Shown piece by piece: positions 46,021-55,887 of a DNA stretch of 64,000 nt. Each line of letters starts with the position of its first letter. Within the stretch, counting starts at the first letter, position 1. The notes beneath the pieces were generated by a model that saw nothing but the letters and a program-made list of their open reading frames with translations, was not told the DNA's origin and searched no databases. The DNA comes from Rhizobium brockwellii (GTDB lineage Bacteria > Pseudomonadota > Alphaproteobacteria > Rhizobiales > Rhizobiaceae), in the NCBI RefSeq assembly GCF_000769405.2, contig NZ_CP053439.1:620001-684000 (forward strand). Reading direction: 5' to 3'. Made by a program: the position numbers and the translations under genes.

Positions 46021-46750
46021 GACGATGCCTTTCCTCGCGTTGTGGGCCGTCTATCGAAACTGGTGTCGATGACTCATCGAGACAAGGCTGCTAAAACACC
46101 ACCACAGCATGGAATGTCGTAGGGCCCGACCGGAGCCAGCCTTTATTGTCAACAAGCAAAGATTCTGTCGGCGGCGCACCGACCGAAGTTTGATCTTCAA
46201 TGGCGACCAACCTCAGAAACTTGTTCGCTATCGGCGCCGTCCTCGCCGTCCTCGGCAAGAAGCTGCGTCGCTTCAGCAAAACGGCCCTGCTTTTGCCTTG
46301 AAGAGGATACCCGTGTCTCCTTGGTGTTTGAGCATAATTGGCGGAGCAAGAGGAGTGGACGCCGCGCTTCACCGGCCCGGAGGTGCTGGCGTATCGTCAC
46401 TGTGTACGCGTTGCCAAGTAAGGTCGCTTAAAGATGCTTACAGTTCGTTCGAATTTGCGCGCCAGACCAGTTTGCTAATCTCAACGGCAGCAGCGGCAGC
46501 TATGGCGCGCAGGGGACGTACCCAATACGCTGTCCGCTTTGAGCCAGGCGCGACGGCGCCTTGTATGACCGGTAAGGGGGCGCATTGCCGCCCGGCAGCA
46601 TTGGCTCGGTCGGTGGTGTCTCTGACCGCATTTCTGCTAAAGCTCGGAAGCATATCGCCCGCGATCACCAACTGCCGAAGTGTGAAGGGCGCAACGGGCT
46701 GATGGGCCTCTCGCTCATCGGGCCTCTTGTCTTGAAGGAGGAGCGCTAGG
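46021..46750. other. 730-base stretch without a supported gene
   Basis: I found no gene with motif or ribosome-site support. A 33-codon ORF at 46200-46301 (MATNLRNLFAIGAVLAVLGK, single hydrophobic stretch) has no ribosome site. Longer open frames in both directions look like composition effects. GC looks lower than in neighbouring genes. Confidence 0.5.
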
Positions 46751-47377
46751 ATGAGCACCGACCTGGATACCGTGCGGTCCTATGATGCGATCGCGGCGGA
46801 GTACGCTGCCGAGGCCGCGGCGATGCCCGAATGGGTCGCGACAGAGATCGATGCGTTCGTGACCGAGCTGGGCGGCTCGGGCAGGGTGCTGGAGATCGGA
46901 AGCGGTGGCGGGCGAGATGCACTTGAGCTTGAGAAGCGGGGAGTGAGCGTCCGGCGCACCGACATTGCAAAGGGTTTCGTCGAACTGCTTCGCGACAGTG
47001 GCTTCGAAGCCGACCTGTTGGACCCGCTGACCGAAGACTTGGCCGACCCGCAGCGTCCCGGCACGCCGTACGACGGGATCTGGGCCTGTGCCTGCCTGAT
47101 TCATGTCGCACGCGAGGATTTCGGCACGGTGCTCGGACGGCTTGCCGAGGCGACCCGGACCGGTGGCCGATTGCACGCCTCGGTTAGAGAGGGCGAAGGC
47201 GAGGATGTGTCCACACACGGCAGTGCTGCAGCGCCCCGGCGCTACGTCGAGACGTACTGGCGCGAGTCTGCCCTGCGGCACGCACTCACAGACGCCGGCT
47301 GGATCGTCAGCGAGGTACGTCGGTGCGTCGGAAAGCCCCATGATCGGTGGCTCAGCGTTCGGGCGAGCCGGGCGTGA
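46751..47377 (+). CDS. Class I SAM-dependent methyltransferase
   Basis: 208 residues. Motif I is RVLEIGSGGGRDALELEKRG at about 45-64 with the SAM-binding GxGxG pattern, followed by YDGIWACACLIHVA as motif III-like. Substrate unknown; small-molecule methyltransferases of this type are common. AAGGAGGAGCGCTAGG before the ATG is a strong ribosome site. Confidence 0.9.
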   Translation: MSTDLDTVRSYDAIAAEYAAEAAAMPEWVATEIDAFVTELGGSGRVLEIGSGGGRDALELEKRGVSVRRTDIAKGFVELLRDSGFEADLLDPLTEDLADPQRPGTPYDGIWACACLIHVAREDFGTVLGRLAEATRTGGRLHASVREGEGEDVSTHGSAAAPRRYVETYWRESALRHALTDAGWIVSEVRRCVGKPHDRWLSVRASRA

Positions 47378-47410
47378 CGCACATAGAACTTGCGGGAATG
47401 GCGGCTCCGA

Positions 47411-50323
47411 TCAAGCCCGTTTCGTCAACGGAAACCGGTCGCGAAGCAGCCGCAGCACCGATTCCGAAGGGATCGGCGGCCCGAAAAGGTAGCTCTGGCC
47501 GTAGTTGCAGCCCATCTTGGCAAGCTCGATCGCATCCTCGTTGGATTCGATCCCCTCCGCCACCACCTTCATCTCAAGCTCGCGCGCCATTGATATCACC
47601 GATCTGAGCACGGTGGCCTTCTTGTCGCTGCTGTCGCGCACCAGCGCCTTGTCGAGCTTGATCATGTCGAAGGGGAACCGGGTGAGATAGGCGAGCGACG
47701 AATATCCGGTGCCGAAATCGTCGAGCGCCAGCCCGATGCCGGCTTCCTTCAGCTTCTGCAGCACAAGGCGAGCCTGTTCCGGATTTTCCATCACCATGGA
47801 TTCCGTCAGTTCGAGCTTGAGGCGCGAGGGGTGGCAATGCGTCTTGGCGAGAACCGAACGCACATCGTCATAAAGCTCGTTGTTGAGCAACTGCACGCTC
47901 GACAGATTGATCGAGACGAAGATCGGCAATTCGCCGGTCTGGTGCTGCCAGCTCATCAGATCGTTGGTCGCCTGTTCCAGCGCGAACATGCCGAGCGGGC
48001 CGATAAGATCGGATGCCTCGGCGATCGGAATGAATTCCGACGGCTGGATATTGCCGCGCTTGGGATGTTCCCAGCGCATCAATGCCTCGAAACCGGCGAC
48101 CTCGACATCCTCCAGCCTTGCGATCGGCTGGTAGACCATCGACAATTCCTTGCGCTCGATGGCGCGGCGCAGATCAGTTTCGAGCTGCAGCCGGTCGGTG
48201 CCGAAGTCGCGGAAGGCCGGCTGGAACGGCTCGACGCGGTTGCCGCCGGCCCGTTTTGCCCGGTACATCGCAAGCTCGGCGTCGCTGAGCAGGCCGGTGG
48301 CGCTCTCCTGCCGGTCGACCCAGGAGGCAAGCCCGACCGAGGCCGTCAGGATGATCTCGCGATTGGCGAAGTTGATCGGCACCATGATCGCCTTGCTGAT
48401 CGCATCGGCAAAATCGGCGACCTTGGCCGGATTGTGCTCGGAAACCAGGATGAGGCCGAACTGGTCGCCGGCAAGCCGCGCCAGCGTGTCCTGCGGTTTC
48501 AACAGCCGGCGGAGCCGCCGCGTCAGCGCGATGAGAATGTTGTCGCCGGCGGCAACGCCGAGCGAATCATTGACCAGCTTGTAGCGGTCGATATCGATCA
48601 CCATCACCGTCGGGCGCAGCGTGTCACCGCCCGGCGCCAGTGCCAGCACCGACTGCAGCCGGTCGAGGAAGACCTGCCGGTTCGGCAGGCCGGTCAGATT
48701 GTCGTGCAGCGCATCATGCAGCAGCCGTTCGACGGAATTCTTCTGTTCGGTCACGTCGACAATGGTGCCGACGCAGCGGATGATCTCGCCGTTCGAACCG
48801 AGCACCGGCCGGGCGCGGATCAGCAGCCAGTGGAAATGCCCATCCTCGGCGCGGATGCGGAATTCGTGGTTCAGCCGCCCGCGGCGATGTTCGAGCAGCA
48901 CGTCGAGCGTGGCGCGGAAGCGGTCGCGGTCGTCGGGATGCAGCCGCGGCAGCCAGTTGCGCGCCGCGCCATGCATGGCGCCCTGCGACAGGCCGAGCTT
49001 GATCGAGACGTCGGGAATGGTGACGACGCGGTCGCGCGCCACGTCCCAATCCCACACCATGTCGCCGGAGCCGGTCAGCGCCAGCGATTGCCGCTCGAGA
49101 TCGGAAAACAGCCCCTGCTGGAAGGCGCCGCCGGCAAACGCATGCTGCATGACGGTGAAGCCGATCAGCAGAACGATGAGCACCAAGCCGCCGCCGAGTG
49201 CTGGCTGGATGATGTCGTTGTCGAGCCGTCCGGTGACCGTCAGCCACGCCCCGAACAGCCAGACCAGGATCAGCGCCCAGGCCGGCACTAAAAGGATGGC
49301 GCGGTCGTAACGGTTGAAGCCGAGATAGATGATCAGCAGCAGCCCCATCGTCGCCGTCAGCGCGAAGGAAAGCCTGGCGATGCCGGCGGCGATCGACGGG
49401 TCGTAGATCGCCACGCCAAAGAGCAGGGCAAGGCCGAGCACCCAGGCAAGTGTCGCGTAACCGAGATGCGCATGCCAGCGGTTGAGGTTGAGATAGGTGA
49501 AGAGGAAGATGACGAAACTCGACGCCAGCGCCACCTCGGCGCAGGCGCGCCATATTCGCTGGTCGGCCGAGGCGACGCTGATCAGCTTGCCGAGAAAACC
49601 GAAATCGACGCAGATATAGCCGAGCACCGCCCAGGCGAGGGCTGCCGTCGCCGGCAGCATCGAGGTGCCCTTGACGACGAAGAGGATGGTCAGGAACACG
49701 GCGAGCAGGCCGGCAATGCCGAGCACGATGCCGCGATAGAGCGTGAAGGCGTTGATCGTGTCCTTGTATGCGTTCGGTTCCCAGAGATAGATCTGCGGCA
49801 GTTCCGGCGTCGACAGTTCGGCGACGAAGGTGATGACGGCGCCGGGGTTCAGCGTGATGCGGAAGACGTCGGCCTCGTCGCTCGGCTGCCGATCGAGCGC
49901 GAAGCCTTCGCTCGGCGTAATCGCGCTGATGCGCTGCGAGCCGAGATCCGGCCAGAACAGCTTGGAGTTGACCAGACGGAAATGCGGCGCGACGATGACG
50001 CGCTCGAGCTGTTCTTCCGAGACATTGGCGAGCGCAAACACCGCCCAGTCGCCCTGATGGTTCTCCGAGCTTGCCCTGACCTCGATGCGGCGGCGGATGC
50101 CGTCGGCGCCGGCCGCCGTCGAAACCTGGAAGGCCTCGCCCTGGTTGGCGTAGATCTCCGTCGTCGCGGTCAGGTCGAGCGCAGTATCGTCACGGGAAAT
50201 TTTTACCGGTTCGGCCGCCTGGGCAACACCCGCCACGAAGGCGAAGGCCGCCAGGAAAAGGGCTGCGATCACCGCGATCACTCGTCCGGACGGTGACTTG
50301 GGCAGCATGCGGTCTCTTGTCAT
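47411..50323 (-). CDS. 7TM-DISM sensor with PAS, degenerate GGDEF and intact EAL domains
   Basis: 970 residues. A signal peptide (about 1-37) leads into a periplasmic beta domain (about 40-185), seven TM helices (about 195-405), a PAS domain (about 415-535), GGDEF (about 545-700) and EAL (about 715-960). The GGDEF signature reads LAGDQF, so cyclase activity is unlikely. EAL, DDFGTG and AEGIE motifs are intact, so it is probably a cyclic-di-GMP phosphodiesterase. The ATG at 50323 overlaps the GNAT stop (ATGA). Last gene of a four-gene run. Confidence 0.92.
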   Translation of the reverse strand: MTRDRMLPKSPSGRVIAVIAALFLAAFAFVAGVAQAAEPVKISRDDTALDLTATTEIYANQGEAFQVSTAAGADGIRRRIEVRASSENHQGDWAVFALANVSEEQLERVIVAPHFRLVNSKLFWPDLGSQRISAITPSEGFALDRQPSDEADVFRITLNPGAVITFVAELSTPELPQIYLWEPNAYKDTINAFTLYRGIVLGIAGLLAVFLTILFVVKGTSMLPATAALAWAVLGYICVDFGFLGKLISVASADQRIWRACAEVALASSFVIFLFTYLNLNRWHAHLGYATLAWVLGLALLFGVAIYDPSIAAGIARLSFALTATMGLLLIIYLGFNRYDRAILLVPAWALILVWLFGAWLTVTGRLDNDIIQPALGGGLVLIVLLIGFTVMQHAFAGGAFQQGLFSDLERQSLALTGSGDMVWDWDVARDRVVTIPDVSIKLGLSQGAMHGAARNWLPRLHPDDRDRFRATLDVLLEHRRGRLNHEFRIRAEDGHFHWLLIRARPVLGSNGEIIRCVGTIVDVTEQKNSVERLLHDALHDNLTGLPNRQVFLDRLQSVLALAPGGDTLRPTVMVIDIDRYKLVNDSLGVAAGDNILIALTRRLRRLLKPQDTLARLAGDQFGLILVSEHNPAKVADFADAISKAIMVPINFANREIILTASVGLASWVDRQESATGLLSDAELAMYRAKRAGGNRVEPFQPAFRDFGTDRLQLETDLRRAIERKELSMVYQPIARLEDVEVAGFEALMRWEHPKRGNIQPSEFIPIAEASDLIGPLGMFALEQATNDLMSWQHQTGELPIFVSINLSSVQLLNNELYDDVRSVLAKTHCHPSRLKLELTESMVMENPEQARLVLQKLKEAGIGLALDDFGTGYSSLAYLTRFPFDMIKLDKALVRDSSDKKATVLRSVISMARELEMKVVAEGIESNEDAIELAKMGCNYGQSYLFGPPIPSESVLRLLRDRFPLTKRA

Positions 50324-50934
50324 CGGCTGTCGGTTTTCCTGCCTTTATCCGTATCGGTGGCGAGACGTGAAAACATCACATGGTCATGCCACTGACCGTT
50401 GATCTTCAAATATCCGCGCAGATAGCCTTCCTGCTGAAACCCGGCCTTTTCAAGCAGACGGATGCTGCGCGCGTTATCTGGAATACAGGCTGCTTCGATA
50501 CGGTGCAACTCAAGCCCGGCGAAGATGTAAGGAATAACCAATTGAAGAGCGGCGAACATATGCCCCTGGCCGGCATGGCGCTCGCCCATCCAGTAGCCGA
50601 TCATGCAGCTTTGTGCCGCACCTCTTCTGATGTAGCCGATGGTGACGCCGCCGACGAGCGTCATGTCGCCTTTCAGGAAAATGAACAGCGGCACCGCCTG
50701 GCCCGAGGCGTATTCCTGCTTGCCGCGGACGACGCGGGCGCGGTAGGCGCCCTCCGTCAGCTCGTCGCGTCGCCAGGTCGGTTCCCAGGGTTCCAGGAAT
50801 TTGCGGCTGTCGGCGCGCAGCCGGTGCCACTGGTTGAAATCCTGGTAGCGCGGCAGGCGCAGGAAATACCTGTCGTTCTCCAGCTCCACCGCTTCCGGCT
50901 GCCGCTGCAGGAACCGAAAAACCGATTTTGGCAT
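50320..50934 (-). CDS. GNAT family N-acetyltransferase, RimJ-type
   Basis: 204 residues. RimJ/RimL-like features are FLEPWEPTWRR, IGYWMGERHAGQGHMFAALQL (acetyl-CoA loop), RIEAACIPDNARSIRLLEKAGF and EGYLRGYLKING. RimJ relatives acetylate N-termini of ribosomal proteins or other substrates. It starts 29 bases after the M16 peptidase gene and overlaps the sensor gene by 4 bases. Confidence 0.93.
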   Translation of the reverse strand: MPKSVFRFLQRQPEAVELENDRYFLRLPRYQDFNQWHRLRADSRKFLEPWEPTWRRDELTEGAYRARVVRGKQEYASGQAVPLFIFLKGDMTLVGGVTIGYIRRGAAQSCMIGYWMGERHAGQGHMFAALQLVIPYIFAGLELHRIEAACIPDNARSIRLLEKAGFQQEGYLRGYLKINGQWHDHVMFSRLATDTDKGRKTDSR

Positions 50935-50963
50935 CGATCACTCCCGGCAGGACGGACGTCGGC

Positions 50964-52262
50964 TCAGCGGCTTGCCTGCAGCGTCTTCGACGCCGGCACC
51001 GTAAGCGAGGCAGTGATGTCTTCCATCGGCGCGAGTTGTTCCAATGGCCCGATCGCCGAAAGCGTCGGCACCGTGTCATAGAACAGCCGGCCGGCGAGGT
51101 CGGTCAGCCGCTCGATGGTGATGCCTTCCAGCCGTTCCATCATCTCCGGATTGGAGATCGGCCGGCCGTAGAGCATCATCTGCCTGGCGATCTGGCCGGC
51201 CCGGGCGGCCGGGCTTTCCGCACCCATCAACAGCTGGGCGCGAATCTGGGCGCGGGCGCGCTCGATTTCCTTCTGGTGGATCGCGTCGGCGGATTTGTGC
51301 AACTCGTCGATGATGACGGGCACCAGTTCCGGCAGGTTTTCGCCGCCGGTCGCGGCATGAATGCCGAAGATGCCGGTGTCGGAAAAACCCCAGTGGAAGG
51401 CATAGACCGAATAACAGAGGCCGCGGAACTCGCGCACCTCCTGGAAGAGCCTGGACGACATGCCGCCGCCAAGAATATTGGCGAGGATCTGCGAGCAGTA
51501 GAAGTCGCGGGCGTGGTAGGGCTTGCCTTCGAAGCCGAGCAGGATCTGCGCGTCCATCAGGTCGCGCGGTTCGCGCACGCTGCCGCCGATATAACGCGCC
51601 GGTTCCATGACGGGCGGTGCAGAAGGGGCCGTCGGCAGGCTGGCGAAACGATCCTCGACCATGCGCAGGAATTCTTCATGCTCGACGGCGCCGGTGGCGA
51701 CCACGAACATGCGGTCGGTCGTGTAGTTGCGGCTGAGATAGCCACGGATCTGCTGCGGCGTGAAGGAGACGACGGTCTCCGGCGTGCCGAGGATCGCCCG
51801 GCCAAGCGTCTGGTCGCGATAGGCGACCTCGGAGAACCGGTCGAACACCACGTCGTCGGGCGTGTCGTTGGCGGCGTTGATCTCCTGCAGGATCACCTGC
51901 TTCTCGCGCTCCAGCTCCTCTTCCTCGAAGGCCGACTCCGTCAGGATGTCGGCGAGGATATCGACGGCGAGCGGCACGTAGTCCTTGAGCACGCGGGCAT
52001 AATAGGAGGTCGTCTCGGTCGAGGTGGCGGCATTGACTTCGCCGCCGACATCCTCGATTTCCTCGGCAATCTGGCGGGCCGCGCGCCGCGCCGTGCCCTT
52101 GAAGGCCATGTGTTCGAGCAGGTGAGCGATACCGTGCTCGTTGTCCGTCTCGTTACGCGATCCCGATTTGATCCAGACTCCGAGCGCAACGCTTTCAAGA
52201 TGCGGCATGGTCTCTGTGACTACTGTCAGCCCGGATTTCAGCCGGGTGCACTCAACTGTCAT
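50964..52262 (-). CDS. M16 family zinc peptidase (mitochondrial processing peptidase-like)
   Basis: 432 residues with two M16 domains. The inverted zinc motif HLLEHMAFKGT (HxxEH) is at about 46-50, with the later Glu in the EEIEDVGGEVNAAT region. The length fits bacterial homologues of the processing-peptidase beta subunit. Its substrates are unknown. It begins 3 bases after the thrC stop, a pairing that is common in alphaproteobacteria. Confidence 0.95.
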   Translation of the reverse strand: MTVECTRLKSGLTVVTETMPHLESVALGVWIKSGSRNETDNEHGIAHLLEHMAFKGTARRAARQIAEEIEDVGGEVNAATSTETTSYYARVLKDYVPLAVDILADILTESAFEEEELEREKQVILQEINAANDTPDDVVFDRFSEVAYRDQTLGRAILGTPETVVSFTPQQIRGYLSRNYTTDRMFVVATGAVEHEEFLRMVEDRFASLPTAPSAPPVMEPARYIGGSVREPRDLMDAQILLGFEGKPYHARDFYCSQILANILGGGMSSRLFQEVREFRGLCYSVYAFHWGFSDTGIFGIHAATGGENLPELVPVIIDELHKSADAIHQKEIERARAQIRAQLLMGAESPAARAGQIARQMMLYGRPISNPEMMERLEGITIERLTDLAGRLFYDTVPTLSAIGPLEQLAPMEDITASLTVPASKTLQASR

Positions 52263-52265
52263 TGG

Positions 52266-53690
52266 CTATCTTTCTGCGCCTGCTGTCGTCTCGCCGCGGG
52301 CATGCTTGCCGATAAAAGTCTCAACGGCTTTCAGCTCCGGTTTGATGATCTGGAAACGCTCCTCCCTGTGCATCAGATCAGCAAGCCACGTCGGAAGCGC
52401 CGGGTCAATACCGCAGGCGGATTTTACGGCGGCGGGAAATTTCGCCGGATGCGCGGTCGAAAGCGTCACCATCGGCGTATTCGACTTTTCTTTCTTGGCA
52501 GCGACGAAGACGCCGATCGCCGAATGCGGATCCAGCAGATAGCCGGTCTCGGCATGGGTCTTGCGAATCGTCTCGGCCACCTGCTTCTCGCTGGCGCGCC
52601 CGGCGCGGAAGTCGCGGCGGATTGCCTTCAGCGCTTGTTCGCCGATCTCGAAGCCGTTGGATTGCTTGAGGCTTTCCATCGCCGCGCGCACCTTCGAGGC
52701 GTCGCGGTCATAGGCTTCGAAGAGCAGCCGTTCGAAGTTCGACGAGATCTGGATGTCCATCGACGGCGAACTCGTCGCCTTGACCGCTTTCATGTCGTAG
52801 CGGCCGGTCTTCAGCGCCCGCGCCAGAATGTCGTTCTCGTTGGTGGCGATCACCAGCCGGTCGATCGGCAGGCCCATGCGCTTGGCGCAGTAGCCGGCGA
52901 AGATATCGCCGAAATTGCCTGTGGGCACCGTGAACGAGATCTTCCGGTCCGGCCCGCCGAGCGCGACCGATGCCGTGAAATAATAGACGATCTGGGCCAT
53001 GATGCGCGCCCAGTTGATCGAGTTGACGCCTGATAGCCGGACCCTGTCGCGGAAAGCCACGTCGTTGAACATCGCCTTCACCAGGTTCTGGCAATCGTCG
53101 AAATTGCCCTCGACGGCAAGCGCATGCACATTGGCTGACGACGAGGTGGTCATCTGCCGCTGCTGCACCGGCGAGACCTTGCCATGCGGGAAGAGGATGA
53201 AGATATCGGTGCGCTCGCGCCCCGCAAAGGCGTCGATCGCAGCCCCGCCGGTGTCGCCCGAGGTGGCGCCGACGATCGTCGCCCGCTCGCCGCGCTTTTC
53301 CAGCGCATAATCCATCAGCCGGGCGAGCAGCTGCATCGCCACGTCCTTGAAGGCGAGCGTCGTGCCGTGGAAAAGCTCCATGACAAAACTGTTCGGCCCG
53401 GTCTGGACGAGCGGCGCGATCGCCGGATGGCGGAAGGTGCCGTAGGCCTCGTCGATCATCGCCCGGAACGTGTCGTCGGGGATCTCGCCATTGGTGAAGG
53501 GCGACAGGATGGTGAAGGCGATCTCCTGATAGGTCTTGCCCCTGAGCGCCCGGATCTCCTTCTTGGAAAAGCTCGGCCATTTGCGCGGAACATAGAGCCC
53601 GCCGTCGCGCGCCAGCCCGGCCAAAAGGGCGTCGCAAAAGCCGAGGGAAGGGGCCTCGCCGCGGGTCGAGATATAATCCACGTTCGTCAT
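52266..53690 (-). CDS. thrC: Threonine synthase
   Basis: Converts O-phosphohomoserine to threonine using PLP. It is 474 residues, of the longer bacterial/fungal type. The PLP lysine is in TTLAFKDVAMQ at about residue 110. The phosphate-binding GATSGDTGGAAI and later VPTGNFGDIFAGY are conserved. The ATG at 53690 (MTNVDYISTRGEAPSLGF) matches the usual start; longer in-frame starts add an unrelated tail. It is first in an operon with the M16 peptidase, the GNAT and the EAL sensor. Confidence 0.97.
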   Translation of the reverse strand: MTNVDYISTRGEAPSLGFCDALLAGLARDGGLYVPRKWPSFSKKEIRALRGKTYQEIAFTILSPFTNGEIPDDTFRAMIDEAYGTFRHPAIAPLVQTGPNSFVMELFHGTTLAFKDVAMQLLARLMDYALEKRGERATIVGATSGDTGGAAIDAFAGRERTDIFILFPHGKVSPVQQRQMTTSSSANVHALAVEGNFDDCQNLVKAMFNDVAFRDRVRLSGVNSINWARIMAQIVYYFTASVALGGPDRKISFTVPTGNFGDIFAGYCAKRMGLPIDRLVIATNENDILARALKTGRYDMKAVKATSSPSMDIQISSNFERLLFEAYDRDASKVRAAMESLKQSNGFEIGEQALKAIRRDFRAGRASEKQVAETIRKTHAETGYLLDPHSAIGVFVAAKKEKSNTPMVTLSTAHPAKFPAAVKSACGIDPALPTWLADLMHREERFQIIKPELKAVETFIGKHARGETTAGAER

Positions 53691-53965
53691 CCTTGATCTA
53701 TCGCTGGAGGAAACCCGGCCGGCCGGCACCATGGCCCGCTCTGCCTGAAATCGGGCCGGAAATCGAAAAGGCGCCGCTCTGCCGGCCGGGCTTTGCTTGT
53801 ATGCTTTTGAAGTTGCCCGCATCCGGCGTCGAAAAGTGCATCAAAACGGCGCTTACCCAATCGATTTTTGTTTGCGCCGCTGATATAGACCATCGCAAAC
53901 CGTCATGAAAGGCCCTGCTGAAAAGACATGGGGCCTCCAAGAAACGCTTGTACAAGGGATGGAAT

Positions 53966-54613
53966 ATGGTGCTCGGCAAGGTCTCGCGTCTCATCGTCTC
54001 CGCATCTTTTCTTGCCCTGCTCACTAGTTGCAATTCGCTCGGCATAGGCGGCGACAGCAAGTCGTCGGCGCCGCCGACCCAGCCGAACGGCACCGCGCAG
54101 ATCATGCCGCTGGCGCCAGCCAACCCCTCGTCGAACAATCCTTCGATCGGCACCGGCACGACGGCGCAGGGCACGGTCGCCCCCGTCGTCCAGGGCGCCT
54201 GCCCGCAGATCTTCATGCGTGACCAGGATGCGATCTTCCGCACCTATGCCAAGGGCAAGAAGGACGATCCGCAGCAGATCGTCTTCCAGGCCTCCGTCGG
54301 CGATTACACCCGCCAGTGCACGCTGAACGACACGAACCTGACGATGACCGTCGTTGCCCAGCTGCGCCTGATCACCGGCCCGGCCGGCACGCCGGGGCCG
54401 GTGACCCTGCCGATCCGCATCTCCGTCGTCGACGGCGAGACCGTGCTCTATTCCGAAGTCACCAAATTCCCGACCGAGATTCCGGCGGGTGCGCCGGGCA
54501 CGCAGGTGATCTTCCGCAAGGACGGCATCAAGATGCCGGTCGGCTCCGGCGCCCTGGTGCGCGTCAATATCGGCTTCGACACCCTGCCGGCAAAGACCAA
54601 GAAGAGCAGCTAG
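53966..54613 (+). CDS. Putative lipoprotein
   Basis: 215 residues. A hydrophobic N-terminus ends in a lipobox LLTSC at about 20-24, followed by a Ser/Pro/Asn-rich linker and a beta-rich domain (CPQIFMRDQDAIFRTYAKGK, DYTRQCTLNDTNLTMTVVAQ). It is likely anchored in the envelope. Family unknown to me; alphaproteobacteria often have such lipoproteins of unknown role. The ATG at 53966 gives the best signal peptide; a TTG at 53948 is also in frame. Confidence 0.83.
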   Translation: MVLGKVSRLIVSASFLALLTSCNSLGIGGDSKSSAPPTQPNGTAQIMPLAPANPSSNNPSIGTGTTAQGTVAPVVQGACPQIFMRDQDAIFRTYAKGKKDDPQQIVFQASVGDYTRQCTLNDTNLTMTVVAQLRLITGPAGTPGPVTLPIRISVVDGETVLYSEVTKFPTEIPAGAPGTQVIFRKDGIKMPVGSGALVRVNIGFDTLPAKTKKSS

Positions 54614-54645
54614 AGCAATTCCAGGAAACGTGGGAAGCAGGCCTT

Positions 54646-55887
54646 CTAGTTCAGAATCCGGTCAAGCTCGGTTGTACGGGATTTGGATAGGCCAGCTTTT
54701 TCTGCGAATTGTTGCCAGCCTTCGATAGCGGTGCGAACCTGATCGATGACATCTCTCGCGTCTTGATCAGAGATCGATGCTTGCCTGGAGACTGTCAGCA
54801 GGTGCTTCATATCAGGGCTTCTTCCTTCGCCTGCAATATCCACGCTGTGTTCTCCTCCTGGTCCAGAAGAGAAGGTCAGGTCGTAAGCAGGAGAGAGGAT
54901 CCATCGCCCGTCTGCGTTCATGAGGAAGGCGTGGTTCTTGGCGTGGTCGTCTCGATTCCTGGCGTACACGTTGAAGACCATGCGCCGAAACATCCGTAGG
55001 ACTTCGGAACTGTCGCGTGTCATCATGAGTGTCAGCTTGTGGAGTTGTCCGTAGTTCAGCGATGCCTGTCGATGGCTGGCGTTCAAGATGCCGCTGGCAG
55101 TGTGCATGTGCAGCCGGCCGGCCGGTGTCCGATCAAATCGCTTGGTGGCGAAAAGACGGCTCCCTTTGCTGGTGTCGAATATCCGCGTCTCGGCCATCTC
55201 CAGCCCTGCGTCGCATGCCATCAAAGCATAGGCCTGCTCCTCGACCCCGATGTCGGCGGGATCGCCGACGCCGCGCGCCTTGACCATCCATCGATCAAAA
55301 CCGGGCTCCATGTCCTGGCCGTAGTCCAGAGCGAATGTATTTTGGGCCTTGTTGAATCCTATCATGATTTTTGGACGTGCCCCCGCAGAGCCGCCCTGCG
55401 CGCCTTGCAGAGTGTCGATGTCGGCAATGTCCATCTCGGCTTGGACGAGGTCGACCTGCTCGACGAACCAATCCCAATCGATGTCGGTGGCTGGTTTCCT
55501 TTCGTCGTCGGCTAGCTCGGGGATATATGAGAGCGCACCCATTCCCGTCTTTCCAACCGCGGAAAGGCGATCCAGCGGGGTGAGCAGGTGATAGTCGATA
55601 CCGGCCTTTTGAAGACGGCGATCAAGCAGGAGCCGTCCCCATCCGTCGGGTAGACTGTCGTTAAACAAACCGTGGAGTCCGTCGAACGGATCGCGCGGCG
55701 CCGCGATGAGGCCCGCATTATCTTTTAAATTGAAGGGGGACACCGGCAAAGGCGCAGCGAGGAATTCCGCCGAATATTCAAAATAGGCTCGGCGGTCGTC
55801 GCTACTCCAGGCAAGCGTTCCCAAATTTCTCTCGCTCCCCACGAGATCGAGAACGACGCTCGTTTTTCGGATCGGCTTGAATTTCAT
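54646..55887 (-). CDS. hipA: HipA-type serine/threonine kinase toxin
   Basis: 413 residues. HipA landmarks are a Gly-rich ATP loop (LQGAQGGSAGARPK) and catalytic VYARNRDDHAKNHAF (DxxxKN), followed by ILSPAYDLTFS. E. coli HipA phosphorylates GltX; the target here is not known. It overlaps the antitoxin gene by 4 bases (ATGA at 55884-55887). It forms a type II module with the XRE protein. Base composition looks a little lower in GC than its neighbours. Confidence 0.93.
   Translation of the reverse strand: MKFKPIRKTSVVLDLVGSERNLGTLAWSSDDRRAYFEYSAEFLAAPLPVSPFNLKDNAGLIAAPRDPFDGLHGLFNDSLPDGWGRLLLDRRLQKAGIDYHLLTPLDRLSAVGKTGMGALSYIPELADDERKPATDIDWDWFVEQVDLVQAEMDIADIDTLQGAQGGSAGARPKIMIGFNKAQNTFALDYGQDMEPGFDRWMVKARGVGDPADIGVEEQAYALMACDAGLEMAETRIFDTSKGSRLFATKRFDRTPAGRLHMHTASGILNASHRQASLNYGQLHKLTLMMTRDSSEVLRMFRRMVFNVYARNRDDHAKNHAFLMNADGRWILSPAYDLTFSSGPGGEHSVDIAGEGRSPDMKHLLTVSRQASISDQDARDVIDQVRTAIEGWQQFAEKAGLSKSRTTELDRILN

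Noticed and set aside
47831..49291. 486-codon plus-strand open frame in the EAL sensor gene
   Set aside because: Shadow frame, no ribosome site, no motifs.
50928..53033. 701-codon plus-strand open frame across thrC and the M16 peptidase
   Set aside because: Antisense to two well supported genes with catalytic motifs; no domain of its own.
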